64,000 nucleotides of DNA, taken from NCBI RefSeq assembly GCF_017309585.1, contig NZ_CP071321.1, positions 2,480,001-2,544,000 on the forward strand, given 5' to 3'. Of the stretch, positions 16,069-25,854 are shown piece by piece. The position numbers and the translations under genes were made by a program. The notes under the pieces are model-generated. The model did not search any database, was not told the origin of the DNA, and worked only from the letters and a program-made list of their open reading frames with translations. This DNA is from Nitrogeniibacter aestuarii. Lineage in GTDB: Bacteria > Pseudomonadota > Gammaproteobacteria > Burkholderiales > Rhodocyclaceae. Numbering within the stretch: the stretch's first letter is position 1; each line of letters opens with the position of its first letter.

Positions 16069-18381
16069 TCAGAACATCGTACCCAGCTGGAACTGGATTT
16101 TCTGTGTTTTGTCATCTTCTTCTTTCTTGAGCGGCTTAGCCACGCTCAACTTCAGCGGCCCGACTGGTGAGCTCCAGGCAAACCCGAGCCCGAAGCTGTA
16201 ACGGAGTTCCGAAAATGCGAACGTCTTGTACCGCCCCTTGTAATCGTCATCTCCCCAGACCTGACCAGCGTCAAGGAAGGTTGACAGCCGGAAGGACTTG
16301 TCCTTGCCAGTCCCCGGGAACGGGAAGAAATATTCGGCATTCAACAATAGCCGACGATCACCACCGATGGAACTGATATCTCCGTCAGACGGGTCCACGA
16401 CTTCCGGTCCGAGTGAGCTCTGTTCGAAACCACGAATGGTGCCAATCCCGCCAGCATAGAAGTTCTTGTAGAACGGAACCGTCTTGCCACCATAACCCTT
16501 CGCCCAACCGATTTCACCATTGAGCATCAACGCGGAGAGATCCCCGACCGGGAACCACTTCTGGTGCTGGTAAATCGCTTTGGCATAGCGCATTTCTGCT
16601 GGTGGGAGGGCAAATTCCAAGAAGGCCCGCTGGTAGGAGCCACTTCGTGGATAGAGCAGACTGTCCCTACTGTCACGTGACCAGGACACGGTGCCCAGCA
16701 GCGCGGTAGCACTGTTACCGAAGCGCTCTACGAAGCTGTTGTATTGCGGTGGAGAGTTTTCGTAGAGGGTGACCTTCGTCCGATCAAGTGCCAGCCCAAG
16801 ATTGATCTGATCGAATTCAGAAATGGGGACACCGAATCGAATCCCCGCGCCGGTCGAAGACGTCTTGTAACGGGAGACGTCAAGGGAATTCGCGTCGTAG
16901 GTCCGATGATAGAGGTCGAAGCCCCGCGAAACACCATCGATGGTCCAGAACGGCTCTGTGTAGGACATCGAAATCGTACGGTTTGTCTTACTCGTGTTGA
17001 TCCCGACGGACAACGCGTTTCCAGAGCCGAAGAGATTCTGCTGTGTGACCGACGCCGACAGCACAACGCTTTCTGAACTCGAAAAGCCAACACCCAGCGC
17101 CAAGTTACCCGTCTGACGCTCTTTGACCGTGTAGTTCACGTCAACCTGATCGGTCGTACCGGGGACCGCTGGCGTCTGGACAGCCACTTCATCAAAGAAA
17201 CCCAATCGATCGAGCCGGACCTTTGAACGGTTGATTTTCGAACCGTCATACCAGGCGCCTTCCATCTGGCGCATTTCACGCCGAATGACTTCATCCCTGG
17301 TCCGATCATTCCCGGCCACGTTGATCCTGCGTACATACACACGTTTGCCAGGATCGACAAAGATATTGAACGCAACTTCGTGCTTGTCGCGATCAACTTC
17401 AGGTGCAGCGTTGACGTTGGCAAACGCATAACCGTCGTCCCCCAGCCTTTCTGTAATCGCCTTGTTGGATTCCGTCACCTTTTCGCGAGAGAAGATGTCA
17501 CCGACCTTGAACTTCACCAGTTCGCGATAGGTTTCATCAGGCAGAATCAGATCACCTGTCAGGCGCACGCCCGAGATCTTGTAAATCTCACCTTCAGTGA
17601 TGCTGATGGTGATATAGATGTCCCGCTTGTCAGGCGAGATCGATACCTGAGTCGAATCGATGCTGAAATCCAGGTAGCCCTGATTGAGGTAGAACGATCG
17701 CAGTGCTTCAAGATCGCCCGACAGCTTTTGGCGGGAATACTGGTCTGTTTTCGTATACCAGGTGAACCAGCCTGGGGTTGACTGCTCAAAGAGGTCAATC
17801 AACTCGTCCTGATCGAACGCTGAATTGCCAACAATCTTGATCTGCTGAATCTTCGCGGCATCCCCTTCCTGCACATCGAATCTAATCGCGACACGATTGC
17901 GTTCAAGCGGCGTGACCGTCGTCTGAACCGTTGCCGCGTATTTTCCGCGCGTGAGGTACTGCCGCTTGAGTTCCTGCTCGGCTTGCTCAAGCAAGGAGCG
18001 ATCAAAGATCCGGGATTCGGCCAGCCCAAGCTCTTTGAGGGCCGCCTTCAGGTTGTCGGACTCGAACTCCTTGATACCCTGGAAATCGATCTGCGCAATC
18101 GCGGGACGCTCGTCAACGAAAACAACGAGCACATCGCCCTCGCTCTCGATTCTGACGTCATCAAAAAAACCCGTTCCGAACAGTGCTCTGATGGCTTCCT
18201 GCGCTTGCGCTTCGGTAAATCGGTCACCGACCTTCACCGGCAGATAATTGAACACGGTGCCGGCCTCGGTACGCTGGATACCTTCAACACGGATGTCCTT
18301 GACGACAAAGGGTTCAAATGCGAACACGGGCGAGGCTGCAAAAAGGGCAGCCAAAAACCCGGAAATCAGGGAACGTTTCAT
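16069..18381 (-). CDS. bamA: outer membrane protein assembly factor BamA
   Basis: A 770-residue Omp85 protein, the core of the beta-barrel assembly machine. A signal peptide of about 21 residues ends ASPVFA, then come five POTRA domains (about residues 22-425) starting FVVKDIRVEGIQRTEAGTVF. A C-terminal barrel includes the loop 6 region with IRGFEQSSLGPE, corresponding to the conserved VRGF/Y motif. It ends in Phe (LGTMF), the usual beta-signal. It is slightly shorter than E. coli BamA (810). It lies between rseP and skp on the same strand. Confidence 0.96.
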   Translation of the reverse strand: MKRSLISGFLAALFAASPVFAFEPFVVKDIRVEGIQRTEAGTVFNYLPVKVGDRFTEAQAQEAIRALFGTGFFDDVRIESEGDVLVVFVDERPAIAQIDFQGIKEFESDNLKAALKELGLAESRIFDRSLLEQAEQELKRQYLTRGKYAATVQTTVTPLERNRVAIRFDVQEGDAAKIQQIKIVGNSAFDQDELIDLFEQSTPGWFTWYTKTDQYSRQKLSGDLEALRSFYLNQGYLDFSIDSTQVSISPDKRDIYITISITEGEIYKISGVRLTGDLILPDETYRELVKFKVGDIFSREKVTESNKAITERLGDDGYAFANVNAAPEVDRDKHEVAFNIFVDPGKRVYVRRINVAGNDRTRDEVIRREMRQMEGAWYDGSKINRSKVRLDRLGFFDEVAVQTPAVPGTTDQVDVNYTVKERQTGNLALGVGFSSSESVVLSASVTQQNLFGSGNALSVGINTSKTNRTISMSYTEPFWTIDGVSRGFDLYHRTYDANSLDVSRYKTSSTGAGIRFGVPISEFDQINLGLALDRTKVTLYENSPPQYNSFVERFGNSATALLGTVSWSRDSRDSLLYPRSGSYQRAFLEFALPPAEMRYAKAIYQHQKWFPVGDLSALMLNGEIGWAKGYGGKTVPFYKNFYAGGIGTIRGFEQSSLGPEVVDPSDGDISSIGGDRRLLLNAEYFFPFPGTGKDKSFRLSTFLDAGQVWGDDDYKGRYKTFAFSELRYSFGLGFAWSSPVGPLKLSVAKPLKKEEDDKTQKIQFQLGTMF

Positions 18382-18387
18382 TGAGAA

Positions 18388-19752
18388 TTAGCCGGAAATC
18401 AGGCGGTTGATATCGTTATAAAAGGCAAATGCCATGAGCATGACCAGCAACGCGAGGCCAACTTGCTGACCAATCTCCATCACGCGTTCGGGCACCGGTC
18501 CACCCCGGATGATTTCGATCACATAATACAGTAAATGCCCACCGTCCAGCACCGGGATGGGCAGCAGGTTCAGCACCCCCAGACTGATGCTGATCAGCGC
18601 GAGAAACTTGATGTAGTGATCAAGCCCCATCTTGGCAGACTGCCCCGCGTAGTCGGCAATCGTGACAGGGCCGCTGAGATTTTTCCAGGACAGATCCCCG
18701 GTGATCATCCGACCGATCATCTTGAGACTGAAAATACTCATATCCCAAGTCTGGACGGCCGCGAGCGACAAGGCCTCCAGGGGGGGATGGGTGACGACCA
18801 CAAACATTGAGTCGGCACCTTCCTCGGTTCGCTGAACTCCGACGCCAATGCGGCCGACCATCTCGTCGTCGACCATCTCCGGACGCGGCGTGATGTCCAG
18901 CTCATGAACGCTTCCATCGCGTACCAGTTCGAAACGCATGCGCTCATCCGGGGATGCACTGACTTTCTGAACCAGTGTCATGAAATCATCGACGGTCTCT
19001 CCGTTGATTCGAAGCACCTCGTCGCCAGGCTGGACGCCTGCGATGGCCGCGGGTCCATCGTCCAGCACACTGCCAATGACCGGAGGAATTCTCGGCCTGA
19101 AAGGCCGAACGCCGATCTGGACCATCGGATCATCGCGGCCTTCATCCACAACCACCGACTGGAGAGGCAGCGACCGGACGACCGTCGAACCATCTTCGGT
19201 CCGCACCCGCACTTCCGCCTCGCCAGTATCCATGGTCGCCTTCAGCACGGCCCAGCGCCAGTCCTGCCAGGATCTGACTGCAACGCCATCGACGGAAAGG
19301 ATTTCGTCCCGATCCTGAAATCCGGCCTGCGCAGCAACGGAATCTGGCGCAATGACGGCGACACGTGCTTTGAGCTCGTCGACGCCGGCAACAAAGACCA
19401 CCCAATACAGCACAACGGCAAGCAAAAGGTTGGCAAGCGGTCCGGCAGCGACAATGGCGAACCGGCGCCAGACACTCTGGGTGTTGAAAGCTCGATGACG
19501 CAGCGCGGCGGGCACATCCCCTTCACGCTCGTCGAGCATCTTCACGTAGCCACCAAGCGGGAAGATTGCGAGCACCCACTCGGTCCGATCCTTACCCATT
19601 GTCCACTTGATCAGTGGCTTCCCGAATCCGACCGAGAAGCGCTGCACCTTGACGTTGCACCAGCGCGCAACCGAGTAGTGACCCAGCTCGTGAATGAGGA
19701 TCAGCAGGCCGAGCCCGAAGACAAAAGGAATGAGGTAATCAAATAGCGCCAT
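18388..19752 (-). CDS. rseP: site-2 intramembrane zinc metalloprotease RseP
   Basis: A 454-residue inner-membrane protease. HELGH at residues 21-25 provides zinc ligands and the catalytic Glu22. Two periplasmic PDZ domains follow (around 120-190 and 200-290). The second motif LDGGHLLYYVIE near residue 400 gives the third zinc ligand. In E. coli it cleaves RseA to release sigmaE and clears signal peptide remnants. Its ATG overlaps the dxr stop (TGATG), and bamA follows after six bases, so envelope stress control and OMP assembly are co-expressed. Confidence 0.95.
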   Translation of the reverse strand: MALFDYLIPFVFGLGLLILIHELGHYSVARWCNVKVQRFSVGFGKPLIKWTMGKDRTEWVLAIFPLGGYVKMLDEREGDVPAALRHRAFNTQSVWRRFAIVAAGPLANLLLAVVLYWVVFVAGVDELKARVAVIAPDSVAAQAGFQDRDEILSVDGVAVRSWQDWRWAVLKATMDTGEAEVRVRTEDGSTVVRSLPLQSVVVDEGRDDPMVQIGVRPFRPRIPPVIGSVLDDGPAAIAGVQPGDEVLRINGETVDDFMTLVQKVSASPDERMRFELVRDGSVHELDITPRPEMVDDEMVGRIGVGVQRTEEGADSMFVVVTHPPLEALSLAAVQTWDMSIFSLKMIGRMITGDLSWKNLSGPVTIADYAGQSAKMGLDHYIKFLALISISLGVLNLLPIPVLDGGHLLYYVIEIIRGGPVPERVMEIGQQVGLALLVMLMAFAFYNDINRLISG

Positions 19753-20945
19753 CAGGCGGCCTCCCGCTCCCGAATGAGCGCTTGCGACAGAACACGTGCT
19801 TCGGCATCGACTTGTTCGATTTGTTCCAGCGTTGTGTCCGTCGCGTCGTGCATCTTGTTCATCACCGACTCAATAAGCGTCGGAATGGTGAGGTATGGAA
19901 TTCTGCCTGTCAGGAACGCATCAACCGCAACTTCGTTCGCTGCGTTCAGCACGGCGGGCAAGCCCCGGCCTGCGCGCAGCGCGTCAAAGGCGAGTTTGAG
20001 ACAAGGAAACCGCCGGAAATCGGGTGCTTCAAAGTCAAGATGCGCGATCTTGAACATATCGAGTGGCGCGACGCCCGATTCGATCCGTGCCGGATAGGCC
20101 AGCGCGTGAGCGATGGGCGTTCGCATGTCCGGATTACCCAGCTGAGCCAGGACCGACCCGTCAGTGTATGCCACCATGGAATGGATGACACTCTGCTTGT
20201 GAACGACCACTTCGATCTGATCGGCCGAGACGCCGAACAACCAATGCGCCTCGATCACTTCAAGGCCCTTGTTCATCATCGTTGCGGAGTCCACAGAGAT
20301 CTTCCGCCCCATTGACCAATTGGGGTGTGCGCACGCCTCTTCCGGCGTCACCGCATGCAGTGTCTCGGGAGCTCGGTCGCGAAACGGACCGCCGGATGCG
20401 GTGAGCAGTATCCGCGTCACGCCGTGCGCACCAGGATTCCGGTCGTAAGACGGTGGCAGTGCCTGAAAAACGGCATTGTGCTCGCTGTCGATCGGGAGCA
20501 GCGTCGCACCGTGATCACGGACCGCCGACATGAAAAGCGCACCGGACATGACAAGTGCCTCTTTGTTGGCAAGCAACACGCGCTTCCCGGCCCGGGCTGC
20601 AGCCAGGGTCGGTCGCATACCCGCAGCACCGACGATGGCGGCCATGACTGTATCGACATCGCCGGCCTCACTGACATCAATCAGGCCTTGTTCACCGACC
20701 AGAATCTCGAGCTCACCGCACTTGCCGTTCAGGCAACTCCGCAACTGACTGGCCGCCTCGGCATCCGCCACCACCGCGTATCGCGGGCTGAACACCCGGC
20801 ATTGTTCTGCGAGACGTTCGATACGCGTGCGGCCGGTGAGCGCAAAAACGCGATAAAGATCGGGGTGCCGCGCCACGACATCGAGCGTGCTCTCGCCGAT
20901 GGACCCTGTCGAACCAAGCACCGTGATATTTTGAATTTCGGACAT
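19752..20945 (-). CDS. dxr: 1-deoxy-D-xylulose 5-phosphate reductoisomerase
   Basis: A 397-residue enzyme of the MEP isoprenoid pathway that converts DXP to MEP with NADPH and a divalent metal. The dinucleotide motif VLGSTGSIGESTLDVV lies at the N-terminus, LLANKEALVMSG near 120, IDSEHNAVFQ (metal ligands) near 146, and ASGGPFRD near 180. The ATG at 20945 gives a length equal to E. coli Dxr (398). An ATG at 20972 would add nine residues. It is placed after cdsA here, whereas E. coli has dxr before uppS. Confidence 0.95.
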   Translation of the reverse strand: MSEIQNITVLGSTGSIGESTLDVVARHPDLYRVFALTGRTRIERLAEQCRVFSPRYAVVADAEAASQLRSCLNGKCGELEILVGEQGLIDVSEAGDVDTVMAAIVGAAGMRPTLAAARAGKRVLLANKEALVMSGALFMSAVRDHGATLLPIDSEHNAVFQALPPSYDRNPGAHGVTRILLTASGGPFRDRAPETLHAVTPEEACAHPNWSMGRKISVDSATMMNKGLEVIEAHWLFGVSADQIEVVVHKQSVIHSMVAYTDGSVLAQLGNPDMRTPIAHALAYPARIESGVAPLDMFKIAHLDFEAPDFRRFPCLKLAFDALRAGRGLPAVLNAANEVAVDAFLTGRIPYLTIPTLIESVMNKMHDATDTTLEQIEQVDAEARVLSQALIREREAA

Positions 20946-21015
20946 GTCTTGTTGAAAGCTGCCGGGAGTCATGGCTCAAAGATCAGCACATGTTAGCGCT
21001 CGAATGGACGGTCGC

Positions 21016-21831
21016 CTAACGTACCAGAAAGACGAACAGGGCGACCATCGGCAAAGTGGACGTCAAGCTGTCTATACGGTCCAGAAAACCGCCGTGGCCG
21101 GGTAGCAGCTGGCTGCTATCCTTGATGCCAGCCTGCCGTTTGAGGAGAGACTCAAAAAGGTCTCCGGCCACGCTGATGCCGGTCAGAAGCAGCAGGGCAA
21201 AAACAATCAGCCCCCAGATCATGGGACTGAAGCGCGCCCCTGCCAGAACCAGCGTCGCCAGACCGTATATCACCACGGCAATCAGCGCACCGTAAACACC
21301 TTCCCAGCTCTTTCCCGGGCTGATGGAAGGGGCAAGCTTGCGTCGGCCGAAGGCCCGACCAGAAAAATACGCGGCAATATCGGCGATCGAGACAATCGCC
21401 ATGGCGCCGAGCAACCACCAAGGGTCGATGCCACGAAGAAACATCATCGACAGCGAAGTCGGTAACAGCACGACCAATCCAACGATCATGCCCACACCGC
21501 CGCGCCCGAGACGCCATCCACGGGATAGCCAGAGAAATCCGATCAGCAGCCAGAAAGCGGCGGAGACGGCGAACGCCGCCAGGAATATCCAACGCCCAGA
21601 CGCCACGTCATTGAGTGTGAGCGCACCGAGACCGAAGGAAAGCAAACCGCCAAGCATGCCGAAGGCAAGCCGCCCGCGCCGAGTCCAGCCGCACAGGCCG
21701 CCCCACTCCCACGCTGCAATCCCCATGACGAGGGAGACGAAAGCCGCCCAGCCGAGCGGCGGAAAGGTAAAGAGTGCGCTCGCAAATACCGCGAGCATGA
21801 TTAACGCCGTAATGATGCGTGTTCTAAGCAT
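21016..21831 (-). CDS. cdsA: phosphatidate cytidylyltransferase
   Basis: A 271-residue inner-membrane enzyme making CDP-diacylglycerol from phosphatidate and CTP. There are seven to eight hydrophobic segments starting IITALIMLAVFASALF. The CDP-DAG synthase signature is near the C-terminus (LLKRQAGIKDSSQLLPGHGG, then LDRIDSL), and SPGKSWEGVYGAL near 180 is also conserved. The ATG at 21831 has AAGGG upstream and overlaps the uppS end by eight bases. Longer in-frame extensions are the uppS antisense register and are not real. Confidence 0.95.
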   Translation of the reverse strand: MLRTRIITALIMLAVFASALFTFPPLGWAAFVSLVMGIAAWEWGGLCGWTRRGRLAFGMLGGLLSFGLGALTLNDVASGRWIFLAAFAVSAAFWLLIGFLWLSRGWRLGRGGVGMIVGLVVLLPTSLSMMFLRGIDPWWLLGAMAIVSIADIAAYFSGRAFGRRKLAPSISPGKSWEGVYGALIAVVIYGLATLVLAGARFSPMIWGLIVFALLLLTGISVAGDLFESLLKRQAGIKDSSQLLPGHGGFLDRIDSLTSTLPMVALFVFLVR

Positions 21832-22615
21832 GGCCCTTGTGCGAGCCAGCTCGCGCGCGCTCTTCAGGAGACAACTGTTCGCTTGTTCGGCCGAAGCGGC
21901 GTTCGCGGTCCGAGAACGAAGCCAAGGCCTTGTCAAAGGCGGTCTCGTCAAAGTCGGGCCACAATGTGTCCGTGAAGTACAACTCGGTGTACGCAAGCTG
22001 CCAGAGAAGGAAATTGCTGATGCGCTTTTCTCCACCTGTCCGAACAAAGAGATCGGGCTCGGGGGCAAAAGCCATCGACAAGAACGGCTGCAGAGTTTCT
22101 TCCGTCACCGGGCCATCGAGATCGCCCGACGCAATCAGAGCATTGGTCGCCTGCAGGATATCCCAGCGCCCGCCGTAGTTGGCAGCGATGGTCAGCTCCA
22201 ACGCGGTGTTCCCGGCCGTCATCGCTTCGGCATCCCGAATCATGCGTACCAAGGCTTCGTCGAATCGACTCAGATCACCAATAACACGGAAGCGAATTCC
22301 ATTCTCATGCATGCGTGCGATCTCTTTCTTGAGAGACCGCATGAACAACTGCATCAGGAAACCGACTTCGTCCGCGGGCCGACGCCAGTTTTCAGAGCTG
22401 AAGGCGAACAGCGTTAGATAGCCAACACCACGTTCGATACAGCGCGTGATGATCTTGCGTACAGACTCGACACCACGGGAATGCCCCGCGACACGTGGCA
22501 TGAAGCGTTTGCGTGCCCAGCGGCCGTTGCCATCCATAATGATGGCCACGTGACGGGGCACGGTTCCGCCTGCAGGCACGTCGCAGGTCGAGCTGGTGAA
22601 TTTTTGATCGGACAT
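21824..22615 (-). CDS. uppS: undecaprenyl diphosphate synthase
   Basis: A 263-residue cis-prenyltransferase that elongates farnesyl diphosphate to C55 undecaprenyl diphosphate, the lipid carrier for peptidoglycan and O-antigen. The catalytic Asp28 is in AIIMDGNGRWA. GHSRGVESVRKI follows near 44, FAFSSENWRRP near 73, and DLFVRTGGEKRISNFLLWQ near 195, all typical. It lies 28 bases after frr and is coupled to cdsA. Confidence 0.96.
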   Translation of the reverse strand: MSDQKFTSSTCDVPAGGTVPRHVAIIMDGNGRWARKRFMPRVAGHSRGVESVRKIITRCIERGVGYLTLFAFSSENWRRPADEVGFLMQLFMRSLKKEIARMHENGIRFRVIGDLSRFDEALVRMIRDAEAMTAGNTALELTIAANYGGRWDILQATNALIASGDLDGPVTEETLQPFLSMAFAPEPDLFVRTGGEKRISNFLLWQLAYTELYFTDTLWPDFDETAFDKALASFSDRERRFGRTSEQLSPEERARAGSHKGHA

Positions 22616-22643
22616 CGAGCCGACGCGTTCTGGCGCAGCGCGC

Positions 22644-23201
22644 TCAGACCTGCATCAGTTCCTGCTCCTTCTGTTCAAGGAGCTTGTCGATTTCTGCGAT
22701 GAAACGGTCGGTCAACTTCTGGACATCTTCCTGAGCACGACGCTCGTCGTCCTCGGAGATTTCCTTGTCCTTGACAGCGTCTTTGAGCGAACTATTGGCG
22801 TCGCGGCGGTGGTTTCGAATCGCCACGCGGGCGCTTTCACCTTCCTGCTTGACGATCTTGGTCAGATCACGACGACGCTCTTCGGTCAGCGCAGGCATGG
22901 GAACACGAATCAACTCGCCCACTGACGCCGGATTCAGCCCCAGATCGGAGTCACGAATGGCCTTTTCGACCTTGCCAGCCATCGGCTTTTCCCACGGCTG
23001 GACGCCGATGGTTCGAGCGTCGATAAGGGTAATGTTGGCGACCTGGTTGATCGGCACCATGCTGCCGTAGTACTCAACCTCAACGTGATCGAGAATACCC
23101 GTGTGGGCCCGGCCCGTACGAATCTTCGCCAGGTCGGTTTTCAGCGCGTCGACGGAACGCTGCATCTTGCCTTCGGTCGTCTTCTTCAACTCGGGAATCA
23201 T
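22644..23201 (-). CDS. frr: ribosome recycling factor
   Basis: A 185-residue protein, exactly the usual length, that splits post-termination ribosomes with EF-G. Conserved features are the KIRTGRAHTGILDHVEVEYYG segment (given in part, residues ~26-46) and QPWEKPMAGKVEKAI near 75. The helix bundle ends in a Glu/Gln-rich tail. It lies 13 bases after pyrH in the rpsB-tsf-pyrH-frr order found across proteobacteria. Confidence 0.97.
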   Translation of the reverse strand: MIPELKKTTEGKMQRSVDALKTDLAKIRTGRAHTGILDHVEVEYYGSMVPINQVANITLIDARTIGVQPWEKPMAGKVEKAIRDSDLGLNPASVGELIRVPMPALTEERRRDLTKIVKQEGESARVAIRNHRRDANSSLKDAVKDKEISEDDERRAQEDVQKLTDRFIAEIDKLLEQKEQELMQV

Positions 23202-23214
23202 TCAGGGCATCTCC

Positions 23215-23931
23215 TCAGCAGTAGACCAGCGTGCCTTCATCTTCACCCATCACGACACGCTTGAGTGCGCCGGGCTTGAAGATGCTGAACACGTTGATCG
23301 GCAATTTCTGATCGCGACACAGCGCAAACGCAGTCGCATCGAGCACTTTGAGATCACGAGAGATGGCTTCATCAAAGCTGATCTTCGCAAATCGCTCTGC
23401 GGACGGATCCTTCTTCGGGTCCGCCGTATAGACGCCATCGACCTTTGTCGCCTTCAACACGATCTGGGCACCGATCTCGGCGCCGCGCAGGGCTGCGGCG
23501 GTATCGGTCGTAAAGAACGGGTTACCCGTCCCTGCGCCAAAAACCACAACGCGTCCTTCTTCAAGGTAGCGAATGGATTTTCCGCGAATGTAAGGCTCGA
23601 CAACCTGATCGATACGCAGAGCGGACTGCACGCGAGCGTTGAGACCCGCCGCACGCATCGCATCAGCGAGCGCCATGGCGTTCATCACTGTTGCGAGCAT
23701 ACCCATGTAGTCCGCGGTCGCACGATCCATTCCGGAGGCAGCACCTGCCATCCCCCGGAAGATATTGCCACCACCAATGACCACGCCGACCTGCACCCCC
23801 AGACGGCTGACTTCGGCCACTTCGGCCACGATGCGGGCGACCACATCCTGGTTGATCCCATAGGCGTCGTCGCCCATGAGTGCTTCACCGGAGAGCTTGA
23901 GGAGAATGCGTTGATAAGCAGCGGTGGTCAT
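23215..23931 (-). CDS. pyrH: UMP kinase
   Basis: A 238-residue hexameric amino-acid-kinase-fold enzyme that phosphorylates UMP to UDP. It shows ILLKLSGEALMG near residue 10, VGVVIGGGNIFRG near 50, and VVFGAGTGNPFFTTDTAAALR near 133 (given in part). Length agrees with E. coli PyrH (241). It lies between tsf (20-base gap) and frr. Confidence 0.97.
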   Translation of the reverse strand: MTTAAYQRILLKLSGEALMGDDAYGINQDVVARIVAEVAEVSRLGVQVGVVIGGGNIFRGMAGAASGMDRATADYMGMLATVMNAMALADAMRAAGLNARVQSALRIDQVVEPYIRGKSIRYLEEGRVVVFGAGTGNPFFTTDTAAALRGAEIGAQIVLKATKVDGVYTADPKKDPSAERFAKISFDEAISRDLKVLDATAFALCRDQKLPINVFSIFKPGALKRVVMGEDEGTLVYC

Positions 23932-23951
23932 GGTGATGGCTCCGCGTCGAA

Positions 23952-24839
23952 TTACTTCTTGGCGGCAGCGGCCTGAGCGGCCACTTCTGCTGCAAAGTCA
24001 TCCACCTTCTTCTCGATACCCTCACCCACGATGTAGAGCACGAAACGGGCGACAGACGCGCCCTTGGACTTGAGCAGGGCCTCGACGGTCTGCTTGTCGT
24101 CCTTCACGAAGGGCTGACCCAGCAGGGTGACTTCCTTCAGGAACTTGTTAACCGAACCGGTCACCATCTTTTCGACGATATCGGCCGGCTTGCCGGACTC
24201 GGCAGCCTTCTCAGTCGCCACGCGGCGCTCGGACTCGATCAGCTCTGCCGGCACCTGGTCGGCAGACAGCGCCTTGGGCTTGGAAGCGGCAATGTGCATG
24301 GCCAGGTCACGACCCAGCTCGTCATCGCCCCCCACCAGATCCACGAGCACACCGATCTTTGCGCCGCCGTGGATGTAGCTGTAGACCTGCCCCTGGGCTT
24401 CGATACGATCGAAACGGCGGATGGACATGTTCTCACCGATCTTGCCGACCAGCTCGGTACGCACCGCCTCAACCGTCTTGCCACCCAGCTCGAGGTCCGC
24501 CAACGCAGCAACATCGGCCGGGTTTTTGGTCGCGATCAGTTCAGCTGCGCTGGCACCCAGTGCCAGGAAGTCGTCGTTCTTGGCCACGAAATCGGTTTCG
24601 CAGTTGAGTTCAACCATCGAAGCCAGCTTGCCGTCGCCAGAAATATAGATGGCCACAACGCCTTCGGCCGTCACACGGGCAGCGGCCTTGGAGGCCTTGT
24701 TACCCAGCTTGACGCGAAGAATCTCTTCCGCCTTACCCAGATCGCCGTCAGCCTCGGTCAGCGCCTTCTTGCATTCCATCATGGGCGCATCGGTCTTCTC
24801 GCGCAGTTCCTTGACCATTCCTGCGGTAATTGCCGCCAT
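23952..24839 (-). CDS. tsf: translation elongation factor Ts
   Basis: A 295-residue guanine-nucleotide exchange factor for EF-Tu. The N-terminal UBA-like domain has VKELREKTDAPMMECKKAL. The core has the ELNCETDFVAKNDDF segment with the residues that contact EF-Tu. The usual C-terminal VARFVLYIVGEGIEKK follows. Length is close to E. coli EF-Ts (283). A good AGGAG precedes the ATG. It lies 37 bases after rpsB. Confidence 0.97.
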   Translation of the reverse strand: MAAITAGMVKELREKTDAPMMECKKALTEADGDLGKAEEILRVKLGNKASKAAARVTAEGVVAIYISGDGKLASMVELNCETDFVAKNDDFLALGASAAELIATKNPADVAALADLELGGKTVEAVRTELVGKIGENMSIRRFDRIEAQGQVYSYIHGGAKIGVLVDLVGGDDELGRDLAMHIAASKPKALSADQVPAELIESERRVATEKAAESGKPADIVEKMVTGSVNKFLKEVTLLGQPFVKDDKQTVEALLKSKGASVARFVLYIVGEGIEKKVDDFAAEVAAQAAAAKK

Positions 24840-24876
24840 GGTTACTCCTGAATTCTTGATTGATGACTAAAGTGGA

Positions 24877-25647
24877 TCAGGCTTCGCCCTGCTCGGCTTC
24901 GCCGGCAACCTCTTCCTCGACTTCGACGAACTCGTCGGAACCGGCGGCCACGATTTCCTGGATGCTCTGGCTACGACCCTCGACAACCGCATCGGCCACG
25001 CCACGGGCGTACAGGCGAATCGCGCGACTGGAATCATCGTTGCCCGGGATCACGAAATCCACACCTTCGGGCGAGTGGTTGGTATCGACCACACCCACAA
25101 CCGGAATACCCAGCTTCTTGGCTTCGGTCAGGGCAATCTTGTGATAGCCGACATCGATCACGAAGATCGCGTCCGGCAGGCCACCCATGTCCTTGATGCC
25201 GCCGATGCTCTTGGAGAGCTTTTCGATCTCGCGGGTGGTCATGAGGGCTTCTTTCTTGGACAGACGCTCGATGGAGCCGTCTTCGACCATGGCTTCCAGA
25301 TCCTTGAGGCGCTTGATGGACTGCTTGACGGTCTTGAAGTTGGTCAGCATGCCGCCGAGCCAGCGCTCGTCAACAAAAGGCATACCGGCACGACGGGCTT
25401 CTTCGGCGATGATTTCGCGCGACTGGCGCTTGGTACCAACGAACATGACGGTGCCTTTGTTGGCCGCCAGCTTGCGCACGTAGTCCATGGCTTCGTGGTA
25501 CTTCACCATCGTCTTTTCGAGGTTGACGATGTGAATCTTGTTACGCTGGCCAAAGATGTACTGGGCCATACGCGGGTTCCAGAAACGGGTCTGGTGACCA
25601 AAGTGAACGCCTGCTTCGAGCATCTGGCGCATCGTGACTTGAGACAT
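24877..25647 (-). CDS. rpsB: 30S ribosomal protein S2
   Basis: A 256-residue S2 protein with the family opening MLEAGVHFGHQTRFWNP. FVGTKRQSREIIAEEA lies near 67, DERWLGGMLTN near 88, and IPVVGVVDTNHSPEGVDFVI near 180 (20 residues). An acidic tail ends the protein. It is the first gene of the rpsB-tsf-pyrH-frr operon, preceded by a TATAAT promoter about 210 bases upstream and a structured leader, so S2 feedback control is plausible. A strong AGGAGAAAACC precedes the ATG. Confidence 0.97.
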   Translation of the reverse strand: MSQVTMRQMLEAGVHFGHQTRFWNPRMAQYIFGQRNKIHIVNLEKTMVKYHEAMDYVRKLAANKGTVMFVGTKRQSREIIAEEARRAGMPFVDERWLGGMLTNFKTVKQSIKRLKDLEAMVEDGSIERLSKKEALMTTREIEKLSKSIGGIKDMGGLPDAIFVIDVGYHKIALTEAKKLGIPVVGVVDTNHSPEGVDFVIPGNDDSSRAIRLYARGVADAVVEGRSQSIQEIVAAGSDEFVEVEEEVAGEAEQGEA

Positions 25648-25823
25648 GGTTTTCTCCTGAAAGGGTTAAGCCTCCGTCCGGCGCGATGAATCACCGCTTA
25701 ACTACTCCCCCAAGGGAGCAGACCCTTTGTCTGAGCGCCGCACATGGCTTCAAATGCGCTCTTACAACGCTCGCACCTGGAAAGGCGCGATCCCGGACGT
25801 GTGGATTTACAAATCAAACAAAA

Positions 25824-25848
25824 CTTGCCGATCACTCGATCAGGCAAG
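25824..25848 (-). promoter_or_regulatory. 5'-terminal hairpin of the rpsB leader, followed by a T-rich tract
   Basis: On the rpsB strand CTTGCC-T-GATC, loop GAGT, GATC-GGCAAG forms a 10-bp stem with one bulged base and a tetraloop. It is followed by TTTTGTTTGATTT. The stem starts at about the base where the TATAAT promoter should initiate. It may protect the mRNA 5' end, or the U-rich tail may make it an early attenuator. In the map direction no T run follows, so it is not a terminator that way. Confidence 0.55.
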
Positions 25849-25854
25849 CTCGCG

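Noticed and set aside
24840..24876. attenuator between rpsB and tsf
   Set aside because: E. coli has partial termination here, but the 37-base gap shows no GC-rich hairpin with a T run.
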